A DNA stretch of 64,000 nucleotides, from NCBI RefSeq assembly GCF_000341225.1, contig NZ_ANAC01000007.1, positions 62,001 to 126,000 of the forward strand, given 5' to 3'. This DNA comes from Nocardiopsis alba DSM 43377. Lineage in GTDB: Bacteria > Actinomycetota > Actinomycetes > Streptosporangiales > Streptosporangiaceae. Of this stretch, positions 51,994 to 59,517 are shown piece by piece. The notes under the pieces were generated by a model that made no database searches, had not been told where the DNA came from, and saw nothing but the letters and a program-made list of their open reading frames with translations. Position numbers and translations under genes: made by a program. The first letter of the stretch is position 1; each line of letters begins with the position of its first letter.

Positions 51994-53112
51994 TCAGAGC
52001 AGGCCTCGGGCCACCCGCTCTCGGATCAGGGTGTCGAAGACCTCGGAGAAGGCGTCGCCGGGGCAGGCGGTGTCCAGCCAGTCCCGGTGGCGGGCGACCG
52101 CCTCCTGCGGGGTCACCACCCCGGTGTCCGGGTTCACGTACTCGATGTCCCGGCCCGGATCGATCCCGGTCAGCGCGCACAGCAGGCGGAGCAGAGAGAC
52201 CAGCGAGTCCTGAGCGGCCTGAGTGGGCAGGCCGTCGGTGAAGTCGCCGAGCAGGCACACACCGACGTTCCCGTGGTTGAACCCGACCGCGTGACCCGCG
52301 GTCACCGAACGGGCCAGACCGGGCAGGGGCGGACCGGAGAAGACGGGCATGCCGTCCTCGCCCGAGTGCCGTCCTTCGTAGATCGTGCCCTCGGGGTCGA
52401 TGAGCAGGTGGTAGCCGATGTCGCCCCAGCCCAGGTCGGCCGCGTGGTATCGGTACACGGCCCGCATGTCGGCCGCGTGGTCGTCCGTGGTCTCCCACGC
52501 GGTGTGGTGCACGGTCAGGGCCTGGGTCCGGTGGAAGACGGCCGGCCACAGGTCGGTGCCGTCCTCATCGAAGCGCAGGGACTCGTCGGCGCCCCAGCCC
52601 GCGCGGCTGCGCATGCGCAGGACGGTGGGGCCGGAGAAGGATCGGATCCCCTCGTCCTCCGCCGACAGGGCGACCCGCTCGGGGCCGCCGAGGTTCAGTT
52701 CCTCACCGTCACGGGTGTTCAGGGCGGTGAGCTCGGCGCCGTCCGCACCGCGGACCTGGTAGCCGGTGGCGCCCTCGGGGGCGAGCGCCATCGCGGTGGC
52801 GACCGGCTCGTGGTGGTCGGGGCCCTCGGTGTGGAAGTCCAGTTCCCGCCAAGGGCCGAGGCCGTCGGGGCCTTCGAAGCGTACGGCGGTCTCGGAGGAG
52901 ACGGCCTCGGGAGGCCGTGCGACGGCGATGAGGTCGAAGCGCCGTTCGGGGCGGACGAGTTCTCCTGTGGCGGTGGCCCGCTCCGCGAGCACCCGGGGTG
53001 CCTTCAGTCCGTCGGTGGTCTCCGCCGAGGCCGCCGAGGTGAACAGCGAGGGGGCGAGGGAACTCAGGCCCGCCACCGCCGTGGCGCTGGTCAGGAAGGT
53101 ACGCCTGCGCAT
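51994..53112 (-). CDS. Tat-exported PGRP-type N-acetylmuramoyl-L-alanine amidase
   Basis: 372 residues from the ATG at 53112. Twin-arginine signal RRRTFLTSATAVAG with cleavage near ASAE (residue 31). A beta-rich N-terminal domain (about 40-160) precedes the PGRP/Amidase_2 domain: RAGWGADESLR, VHHTAWETTDDHAADMRAVY, GWGDIGYHLLIDPEGTIYEGR and HRDWLDTACPGD. It hydrolyses wall peptides. It is the second such amidase in the window and longer than the one at 1553, which lacks the N-terminal domain. Confidence 0.9.
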   Translation of the reverse strand: MRRRTFLTSATAVAGLSSLAPSLFTSAASAETTDGLKAPRVLAERATATGELVRPERRFDLIAVARPPEAVSSETAVRFEGPDGLGPWRELDFHTEGPDHHEPVATAMALAPEGATGYQVRGADGAELTALNTRDGEELNLGGPERVALSAEDEGIRSFSGPTVLRMRSRAGWGADESLRFDEDGTDLWPAVFHRTQALTVHHTAWETTDDHAADMRAVYRYHAADLGWGDIGYHLLIDPEGTIYEGRHSGEDGMPVFSGPPLPGLARSVTAGHAVGFNHGNVGVCLLGDFTDGLPTQAAQDSLVSLLRLLCALTGIDPGRDIEYVNPDTGVVTPQEAVARHRDWLDTACPGDAFSEVFDTLIRERVARGLL

Positions 53113-53484
53113 GCGTGTCCGATCTGTTCTAGGGGATGAGAGTGCCCCATGAGAGGGGCGTGAAGCGCGTGCTGTGGATAGACGCGGCTCGGCACCGGAA
53201 CAGCCTGCCACAGGCATGTGACTTGCGACACGATAACCCCGGGTGTCGGACCCACTGCGACGCGTGTTCGGCCCGACCGAAAAGCCTCGAAGAACGGGAG
53301 ACCGCTGACTGAGAGGTGTTCGAAGAGGGGCGCGGGCCGCCGATATCACGGTCGGGTCGTGCCCCCTCCGGCCTTATCGGTCCTCGGTACCAGGGGGTAT
53401 GCGGAACCCCGAAGGCCACCACGTACGGGGGTGGTCTCTGGCAGAGTTGGTGATGACCTGAGGCCCCTGCGCTCTGCGGGGGCA
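53113..53484. other. Gene-free region before the bluB-cobT leader
   Basis: No gene. It contains the promoters of the divergent amidase and bluB-cobT genes and several GC-rich stems, e.g. CCACC/GGTGG near 53417-53435. Long transcribed leaders are plausible. Confidence 0.4.
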
Positions 53485-53578
53485 GGCTGCCCAGGGTCGG
53501 GGGACCTGTGCGAACGGTGCGGACACCGGGGACGACGTCGGTCCGAACCCCTACCGGACCGGATGAGACCGGGCAGCC
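53485..53578 (+). ncRNA. Candidate cobalamin riboswitch
   Basis: A 94-nt region folds as a multi-branch structure: closing stem GGCTGCCC/GGGCAGCC (53485-53492 and 53571-53578) around hairpins GGTC/GACC (53495-53506), CGGTG/CACCG (53515-53528) and GGTCCG/CGGACC (53540-53560). GTGCGAA (53508-53514) and GAGACC at the end resemble conserved pieces of B12 riboswitches. GCAGC of the closing stem can instead pair with GCTGC (53590-53594) next to the GGGGAG ribosome-binding site, a possible switch. The overall consensus match is partial. Confidence 0.42.
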
Positions 53579-53604
53579 CACGGACTTCTGCTGCGGGGAG
53601 CGAT

Positions 53605-56013
53605 ATGACCGACCACGACCGCGAGGACGCGCGTCACCGGGAGTACGAGGGGCCGAAATGGATGGGCGGACGCACCGCCCCCGGCCTCGGCCCGGCTCTG
53701 GGCGGCCTGTTCGAGGGTCTCCCTGGAACCGGTCAGGGGCCCCGGGGACGGGACGCGATGGGAGACCCCTCCCATCGGGTCCTCCAGGAACCCCAGGGGG
53801 CGCCCATGAACCCCGTCCGCCCCGAACGGCACACGATGTACGAGGAGAGCCGCCCGGAACAGCACGTCTCCAGGCACCCGGAACACGACCACGGTGAAAC
53901 GGCCGGCCACCCGTCGGGCACGACGACCCCCCGGACCGAACCGGCATCGCGTCCGTCGATGGAGGGGCGCCGCGTTCCGGCCGCCGAGGAGCGGGCCGAG
54001 GAGCTGCGGCCCAACGTCATCCCCTTCCGGGGCGGCGCCCAGCCTCCCCGTTCCACACCTCCCCGCCCGCAGTGGGACACGGGGGCGAGCACGGACCACG
54101 GTCAGGTGGACGAACCGCCGATGTCGGTCCGGCCGACGGTCCGGGACGGTGTCGAGCGCGCGCACGAGACGCTCGACCCTCTTCCGGAACCGCCGCACCA
54201 GGGGAGCCCCCGAAGTGACGAGGCCGTCGAAGCGGACCGCCCCCGACCGAGCCCCGAGACGCCCCGGAGCCCCTCCGACGACGTTCCGCGCGCCTCCGAA
54301 AGGGACTTCGACGAGACCGAACGCGCCGCCGTCTACCGCGCCATACGCGAACGCCGTGACGTCCACGCGGGCTTTCGCCCCGACCCCGTCCCGGCCGACG
54401 TGCTCACCCGTGTCCTGGAGGCCGCCCACCAGGCGCCCGGGGTCGGCCACACCCAGCCCTGGGACTTCCTGGTCATCGACGACCCGGAGCTGCGCGCCCG
54501 GGTGCGCGACCTCGCCGAGCGCGAGCGCGCCACCTACGACGACGCCCACCCCGACACCCGGGCCCACGCCCTCTCCGGCCTCAAGGTCGAGGCCATCGCC
54601 CAGAGTCCGACCAACATCGCGGTGACGGTCGACCCCACCCGGGGCGGTCGTACACCGGGGCGGCACTCCAAACCCGCCTCCTACTCCGCTGCGCTCGCGG
54701 TCGAGAACCTGTGGCTGGCGGCCCGCACCGAGGGGCTCGGCGTCGGTTGGGTCTCGCTCGTCGACGAACGAGAGGTCGCCGACGCCCTCGACCTCCCCTC
54801 CCACCTGGAGGTCGTCGCCTACCTCTGCGTCGGCTACGTTGAGGAATCACCGACGACCGACACCGAGGACGACGGACGGACCCGGGGACGCCCCTTGGCG
54901 TGGGTGGTGCACCGTGACCGTTACGGTCGTCGAGGTCTGCCCGGTCAGGAGCCCACGACCCTCCTGGAGGAGACCATCACCGCCATCGGAGCGCTCGACC
55001 ACCGCGCCGTGGAGGAGGCCCGCGACCGGCAGGCCCGTATGACCAAGCCCCCGGGCTCCCTGGGGGTCCTGGAGGAGGTGTCGATCCGGCTCGCCGGGCT
55101 GGCCGGACAGTCCCCTCCGCCGATCCCCGAACCCGCGGCCGTCGCCGTCTTCGCCGGTGACCACGGCGTGCACGCCCAAGGTGTGACGCCTTGGCCGCAG
55201 GAGGTCACCGCGCAGATGGTCCGTAACTTCCTCGACGGGGGAGCCGTGGTCAACGCCTTCGCCGCCCAGGTGGGGGCCGAGGTGACAGTGGTGGACGTCG
55301 GCGTCATCGAGGACCTCGCCCCTCGACCGGGCCTGCTGTCCCGCAAGGTGGCGCGGGGCACCGCCGACCTCGCCCGCGGACCGGCCATGTCCCGGGAACA
55401 GGCGCTCCACGCTCTGGAGACCGGTATCGAGGTCGCCCGCGACCTGGTCTCGTCGGGCGCGCGCTGCCTGCTCACCGGTGACATGGGCATCGCCAACACC
55501 ACCCCGTCCGCCGCGCTGATCTGTGCCTTCACCGGGGCCGACCCGGCTCTGGTCACCGGTCGCGGAACGGGGGTGGACGACGCCACCTACGGACGCAAGG
55601 TCGAGGTGGTCCGCCAGGCGTTGACGGTCGACCCGCCGGACCTCGACGACCCGATCGGCGTCCTGGCCTCCCTCGGTGGTCTGGAGCACGCGGCCCTGAC
55701 CGGCTTCATCCTGGGCGGCGCCGCCCTGCGCGTCCCGGTGTTGCTGGACGGGGTGATCGCCGGCTCCGCCGCGGCCGCTGCGGCGGCGATCTCCCCGGAG
55801 TCCATGGCCGCCTGCTTCGCCGGGCACCGTTCCACAGAGCCCGGGCACGACGCCGTGCTCGAACACCTGGGGTTGCGTCCTCTGATCGACCTGGAGATGC
55901 GTCTGGGCGAGGGCTCGGGCGCCCTGCTGGCGTTGCCGCTGTTGCAGGCGGCCGCACGCGCCCTGCGCGACGTCGCCACCTTCGACACCGCCGGGGTCTC
56001 CACCGCCCCGTGA
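53605..56013 (+). CDS. Fused BluB (DMB synthase) and CobT (NaMN:DMB phosphoribosyltransferase)
   Basis: 802 residues; GGGGAG 4 nt before the ATG. Residues 1-230 are low-complexity, probably disordered. About 234-430 is BluB (ERAAVYRAIRERRDVHAGF, ARTEGLGVGWVSL), which breaks reduced flavin mononucleotide to make 5,6-dimethylbenzimidazole. About 455-800 is CobT (MTKPPGSLGVLEEV, FAGDHGVHAQGVTPWP, GDMGIANTTPSAAL, STEPGHD, and MRLGEGSGALLALPL with catalytic Glu near 769), which couples the base to nicotinate mononucleotide. The fusion joins two consecutive steps of lower-ligand synthesis. Confidence 0.92.
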   Translation: MTDHDREDARHREYEGPKWMGGRTAPGLGPALGGLFEGLPGTGQGPRGRDAMGDPSHRVLQEPQGAPMNPVRPERHTMYEESRPEQHVSRHPEHDHGETAGHPSGTTTPRTEPASRPSMEGRRVPAAEERAEELRPNVIPFRGGAQPPRSTPPRPQWDTGASTDHGQVDEPPMSVRPTVRDGVERAHETLDPLPEPPHQGSPRSDEAVEADRPRPSPETPRSPSDDVPRASERDFDETERAAVYRAIRERRDVHAGFRPDPVPADVLTRVLEAAHQAPGVGHTQPWDFLVIDDPELRARVRDLAERERATYDDAHPDTRAHALSGLKVEAIAQSPTNIAVTVDPTRGGRTPGRHSKPASYSAALAVENLWLAARTEGLGVGWVSLVDEREVADALDLPSHLEVVAYLCVGYVEESPTTDTEDDGRTRGRPLAWVVHRDRYGRRGLPGQEPTTLLEETITAIGALDHRAVEEARDRQARMTKPPGSLGVLEEVSIRLAGLAGQSPPPIPEPAAVAVFAGDHGVHAQGVTPWPQEVTAQMVRNFLDGGAVVNAFAAQVGAEVTVVDVGVIEDLAPRPGLLSRKVARGTADLARGPAMSREQALHALETGIEVARDLVSSGARCLLTGDMGIANTTPSAALICAFTGADPALVTGRGTGVDDATYGRKVEVVRQALTVDPPDLDDPIGVLASLGGLEHAALTGFILGGAALRVPVLLDGVIAGSAAAAAAAISPESMAACFAGHRSTEPGHDAVLEHLGLRPLIDLEMRLGEGSGALLALPLLQAAARALRDVATFDTAGVSTAP

Positions 56014-56020
56014 GGCCGAA

Positions 56021-56065
56021 GGGCCGCCGGAACCCGACCCCGACGGGAACGGCCTCCGGCGGCCC
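56021..56065 (+). terminator. Hairpin after bluB-cobT
   Basis: 10-bp stem GGGCCGCCGG/CCGGCGGCCC (56021-56030 and 56056-56065), seven nt after the stop, loop 25 nt. Confidence 0.6.
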
Positions 56066-56098
56066 GGACCGGGCGCGTGAGACGCCCGGACGTGAGGA

Positions 56099-56131
56099 CG
56101 GGCACGGTGTGAATCACCTCTCCCGTGCCCG
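56099..56131 (+). terminator. Second hairpin after bluB-cobT
   Basis: 9-bp stem CGGGCACGG/CCGTGCCCG with a 15-nt loop. A promoter for the next gene (TTGACC at 56137-56142) follows immediately. Confidence 0.5.
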
Positions 56132-56279
56132 CTCCTTGACCTCCACGTGACACCGTTTCGGCAAGGTAATTTGAACCAATCGCCGAACATCGCCGGCGGC
56201 GCGCCGAGGCAGGGCCCCGCGCGCGCACCCCGCCGCCGACGTCGGGGGCCGGCACGGACGACCATGAGGGGTGCGATCC

Positions 56280-57560
56280 GTGACCTATCTCCTGGGCCTG
56301 CGCATGCGGGACCGTGACGTGCTTGTCGTCGGCGGGGGCAGGGTCGCCCAGCGCCGTGTCCCCGTCCTCCTGGAGGCGGGGGCCCGGATCACCCTCATAT
56401 CCCCCGAGGTCTCCCCGGCCCTGGAGGATCTGGCCGCCGCCGGGCGGATCACCTGGCTCCGCCGTGCCTGGCGGGCGGGGGACGTCTCGGGGCCCGAGGC
56501 TCCCGCCTTCTGGCTGGTGCACGCCGCCACCGACGACCCGGAGATCAACGCCGAGGTGTCCGAGGAGGCCGAAGGCGCCCGGGTCTGGTGCGTGCGCGCC
56601 GACGATCGGCACACCTCCTCCGCGTGGACACCGGCGGGAGGCTCCGCCAACGGCATCACCGTCGGTGTCCTGGCCTCGGGCGACCCGCGGCGCGCGGCGG
56701 GCCTGCGCGACGCCATCACCGAGGGCCTCGCCGACGGCACCCTGGACGCCCGCCGCGGCCGAGAGCGCCTGCGCGGGGTCGCGCTGGTCGGCGGCGGCCC
56801 CGGCGACCCGGGCCTCATCACCGTCAGGGGGCGGCAGTTGCTCGCCCAGGCCGACGTGGTGGTGGTCGACCGTCTGGCGCCCACCTCGCTCCTGGACGGA
56901 CTGCCCTCCGATGTGGAGATCGTGGACGCCGCCAAGATCCCCTACGGCCGTTCCATGCCGCAGGAGGCCATCAACGAGGTGCTCGTCGAACGTGCGGGCC
57001 GGGGCCTCTTCGTCGTCCGTCTCAAGGGCGGGGACTCCTTCCTCTTCGGACGAGGGGGAGAGGAGGCCGCCGCCTGCGCCGCTGCGGGGATCCCGGTCAC
57101 CGTGGTGCCCGGGGTGACCAGCGCCCTGGCCGCCCCCGCCGCCGCCGGGGTGCCCGCCACCCACAGGGGCGTCGCCCAGGACATCCACATCGTCTCCGCG
57201 CACGTGGCCCCCGACGACCCGCGTTCCACCGTCGACTGGGCCGGGCTGGCCCGGGCCCACGGTACGGTCGTCGCCCTCATGGGGGTGGAACGGATCGAGG
57301 CCGTCACCGAGGCGCTGATCGCGCACGGTCGGTCGGAGGACACCCCCGTCGCGGTGGTCCAGGAGGCGACCCTGCCGGGACAGCGAACGGTGACGGGTAC
57401 GCTGGCGGACATCGCCGCAACGGTCCGATCGGCCGGCGTGCGGCCCCCCGCCGTGGTGATCATCGGAGAAGTGGTCAAAACGGCTCGGGATCTTGACATA
57501 CTGCACACGGGTGCCCAGTACGAGCCGGAGCGACTGGCGACCGGGCGCGATCTTCCGTGA
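56280..57560 (+). CDS. cobA: Uroporphyrinogen-III C-methyltransferase with siroheme-synthase N-domain (CysG/CobA-type)
   Basis: 426 residues from the GTG at 56280 (GAGGGG about 8 nt upstream; GTG 56271 is too close to it). Residues 1-150: NAD-binding precorrin-2 dehydrogenase-like domain (LVVGGGRVAQRRV). About 160-410: SUMT domain (VALVGGGPGDPGLITVRG, VVRLKGGDSFLFGRGGEEA, VPGVTSALAAPAAAGVPATHRG). It methylates uroporphyrinogen III to precorrin-2, the branch point to B12 and siroheme; the N-domain could oxidise precorrin-2. Whether it also inserts iron is unclear. Confidence 0.9.
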   Translation: MTYLLGLRMRDRDVLVVGGGRVAQRRVPVLLEAGARITLISPEVSPALEDLAAAGRITWLRRAWRAGDVSGPEAPAFWLVHAATDDPEINAEVSEEAEGARVWCVRADDRHTSSAWTPAGGSANGITVGVLASGDPRRAAGLRDAITEGLADGTLDARRGRERLRGVALVGGGPGDPGLITVRGRQLLAQADVVVVDRLAPTSLLDGLPSDVEIVDAAKIPYGRSMPQEAINEVLVERAGRGLFVVRLKGGDSFLFGRGGEEAAACAAAGIPVTVVPGVTSALAAPAAAGVPATHRGVAQDIHIVSAHVAPDDPRSTVDWAGLARAHGTVVALMGVERIEAVTEALIAHGRSEDTPVAVVQEATLPGQRTVTGTLADIAATVRSAGVRPPAVVIIGEVVKTARDLDILHTGAQYEPERLATGRDLP

Positions 57561-57633
57561 CACCTTCGATCCAGGCGCGCGTTCGCCGCGCCGACGAGGG
57601 GATCTCAGCACCGATGAGGAGGGCATACCGATC

Positions 57634-59517
57634 ATGACCCGGCCGTCGGCAGCATCGGACACCTCGGAATCCGATGCCCCGGACCGGTTCGAAGCCGGAC
57701 CGGACGCCACCTCAGACCAGACCGGCCCGGGCCTCGGCCCCGCGGCCGACGACCTCGACGGAGAACGTCGAGGACCCACCGTCCCTCTACCCTCCGGGCA
57801 GGCCAAACACCGTGCCCCCACCGGCGAGGACAGCCGTTTCGAACAGGTTCTGGAGACTCTGCGCAAGCAGGTCCTGGACCTGGAGTTCGCCGACGGTCTG
57901 GACGGGGCCGAAGAGGGACGGGCCCTGAAGGCGGACGTCCTGGCCCAGCTCTCCGACTACGTCCTGCCCCGGGTACGACGCCCCGACATCCCCCTGCTCA
58001 TCGCCGTGGCCGGTTCCACCGGTGCCGGCAAGTCCACGCTGGTCAACAGCCTGGTCGGTGAGCAGGTGACCACCACAGGCGTGCGCCGCCCCACCACCAA
58101 CAGCCCCGTGCTGGCCTGTAACCCGGCCGACGTGGACTGGTTCAGCGAGGCCTCCTTCATCCCCTCCCTGCCTCGTGTGCGCCAGCAGGGTCTGGCCATG
58201 CCCGGCAAGGACGGCATGCTGGTCCTGGCCGCGACCGAGGCGATGCCTCAGGGCGTGGCCCTGCTGGACACCCCCGACGTCGACTCCGCCGTCTCCGCCC
58301 ACCACGAGTTCGCGGCCAAGTTCCTGGACGCCGCCGACCTGTGGGTGTTCGTCACCACCAGCGGCCGTTACGCCGACGCCCGGGTGTGGGAGTTCCTCCA
58401 GGTGGCCCGGGACCGGGACACCTCCATGGCCGTGGTGCTCTCCCGGGTGCCGCGCAGGGGGCGTCGTCGTCTCCTCGACCACTTCGGCGCGATGCTGGAG
58501 GCCAACGGTCTCGGCCACGCCGCCAGGTTCGCGATCCCCGAGACCGACCAGATCCGGGGAGAGCGCTTCACCTCCAACGTCGCCGACCACATTCGCGAGT
58601 ACCTCGCGGACGTGGCGGGCGAGGCCGAACAGCGCGACCGGGTGTCCCGTCGCACCTTCATCGGTGTCATCGACAGCTTCCGCACCCGTGTCCCCGAACT
58701 GGCCCGCCAGGTGGAACGGCAGATCGAGACGGGCCACGCCCTGGGGGCCGTCGTCGACGACGCCTACTCCGACGCCCAGGACCGTATCGACACCTCCCTG
58801 GGCGACGGGTCGCTCCTGCGCGGCTCCCTGCTGGCCCGCTGGCAGGAGGTCACCGCCGGAGGCGACCTCGCCAAGAGCATGCGTCCTCGGGGCAAGCGCT
58901 CTCGCAAGGGCCGTTCCGAACAGGCCGAACGCGGTCGTCGGGTCGGTGCCCTGGAGGACGCCGTGCGCGACTCCCTGGAGGCCCTTGTGGTCTCCGCCGC
59001 GGAACGCGCCGCCGAGCGGGTCGAACAGCGGTGGCGCAAGGTGCCCGGGGGCGACGCCCTGGTCGAGAAGGCCCTGGCCAACCCCGGCGGGATGGACCTC
59101 GCCCGCCAGATGCGCCAGGAGATCGGCGAGTGGCAGCGCGAGATCGCCGAGCTGACCGCCGCGGACGGCGCCACCAAACGCTCGGTGGCCCGTTTCGTCT
59201 CCTTCGACCACGACGTCGTCGCCCTGGTCATGATCATCGACCTGCTCGGCTACGAACAGACCCGTTCCGGAGGCGGAGCCCACGCGGCCGAGTCCTCCGG
59301 CCCCTCCCCACAACGCCTGCTCAAGGGCTTGTTCGGCGCGCAGTCACTGCGCAGTATCGGCGGATCGGCGCGGGAGAACCTGCGTCGACGTGTCCTCGGC
59401 CTGCTCGCGTACGAGCGGGTCCCCTTCGACACCGCCCTGTCCGGCGCGGACATCCCGTCCGACGACAGCGCCGTCCAGCTCTACCAGGCCACGTACAACC
59501 TTGAGATTGCACGATGA
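57634..59517 (+). CDS. dynA: Dynamin-like GTPase (DynA-like)
   Basis: 627 residues from the ATG at 57634 (GAGGAGG 11 nt upstream). After a ~70-residue flexible N-terminus comes a GTPase domain: GSTGAGKST (about 127-135), LLDTPDVDS and VVLSRVPRR. A long helical region follows (about 350-560) with a hydrophobic stretch (VVALVMIIDLLGY, near 530). The next gene, also a large GTPase, overlaps by ATGA. The pair resembles Streptomyces DynA/DynB, which stabilise FtsZ rings during sporulation septation; the symbol is given on that resemblance and order. Confidence 0.72.
   Translation: MTRPSAASDTSESDAPDRFEAGPDATSDQTGPGLGPAADDLDGERRGPTVPLPSGQAKHRAPTGEDSRFEQVLETLRKQVLDLEFADGLDGAEEGRALKADVLAQLSDYVLPRVRRPDIPLLIAVAGSTGAGKSTLVNSLVGEQVTTTGVRRPTTNSPVLACNPADVDWFSEASFIPSLPRVRQQGLAMPGKDGMLVLAATEAMPQGVALLDTPDVDSAVSAHHEFAAKFLDAADLWVFVTTSGRYADARVWEFLQVARDRDTSMAVVLSRVPRRGRRRLLDHFGAMLEANGLGHAARFAIPETDQIRGERFTSNVADHIREYLADVAGEAEQRDRVSRRTFIGVIDSFRTRVPELARQVERQIETGHALGAVVDDAYSDAQDRIDTSLGDGSLLRGSLLARWQEVTAGGDLAKSMRPRGKRSRKGRSEQAERGRRVGALEDAVRDSLEALVVSAAERAAERVEQRWRKVPGGDALVEKALANPGGMDLARQMRQEIGEWQREIAELTAADGATKRSVARFVSFDHDVVALVMIIDLLGYEQTRSGGGAHAAESSGPSPQRLLKGLFGAQSLRSIGGSARENLRRRVLGLLAYERVPFDTALSGADIPSDDSAVQLYQATYNLEIAR

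Noticed and set aside
51304-53139. Large plus-strand gene opposite the GNAT and amidase genes
   Set aside because: It is a long open frame caused by GC-rich third positions on the opposite strand; the minus-strand genes have clear domains.
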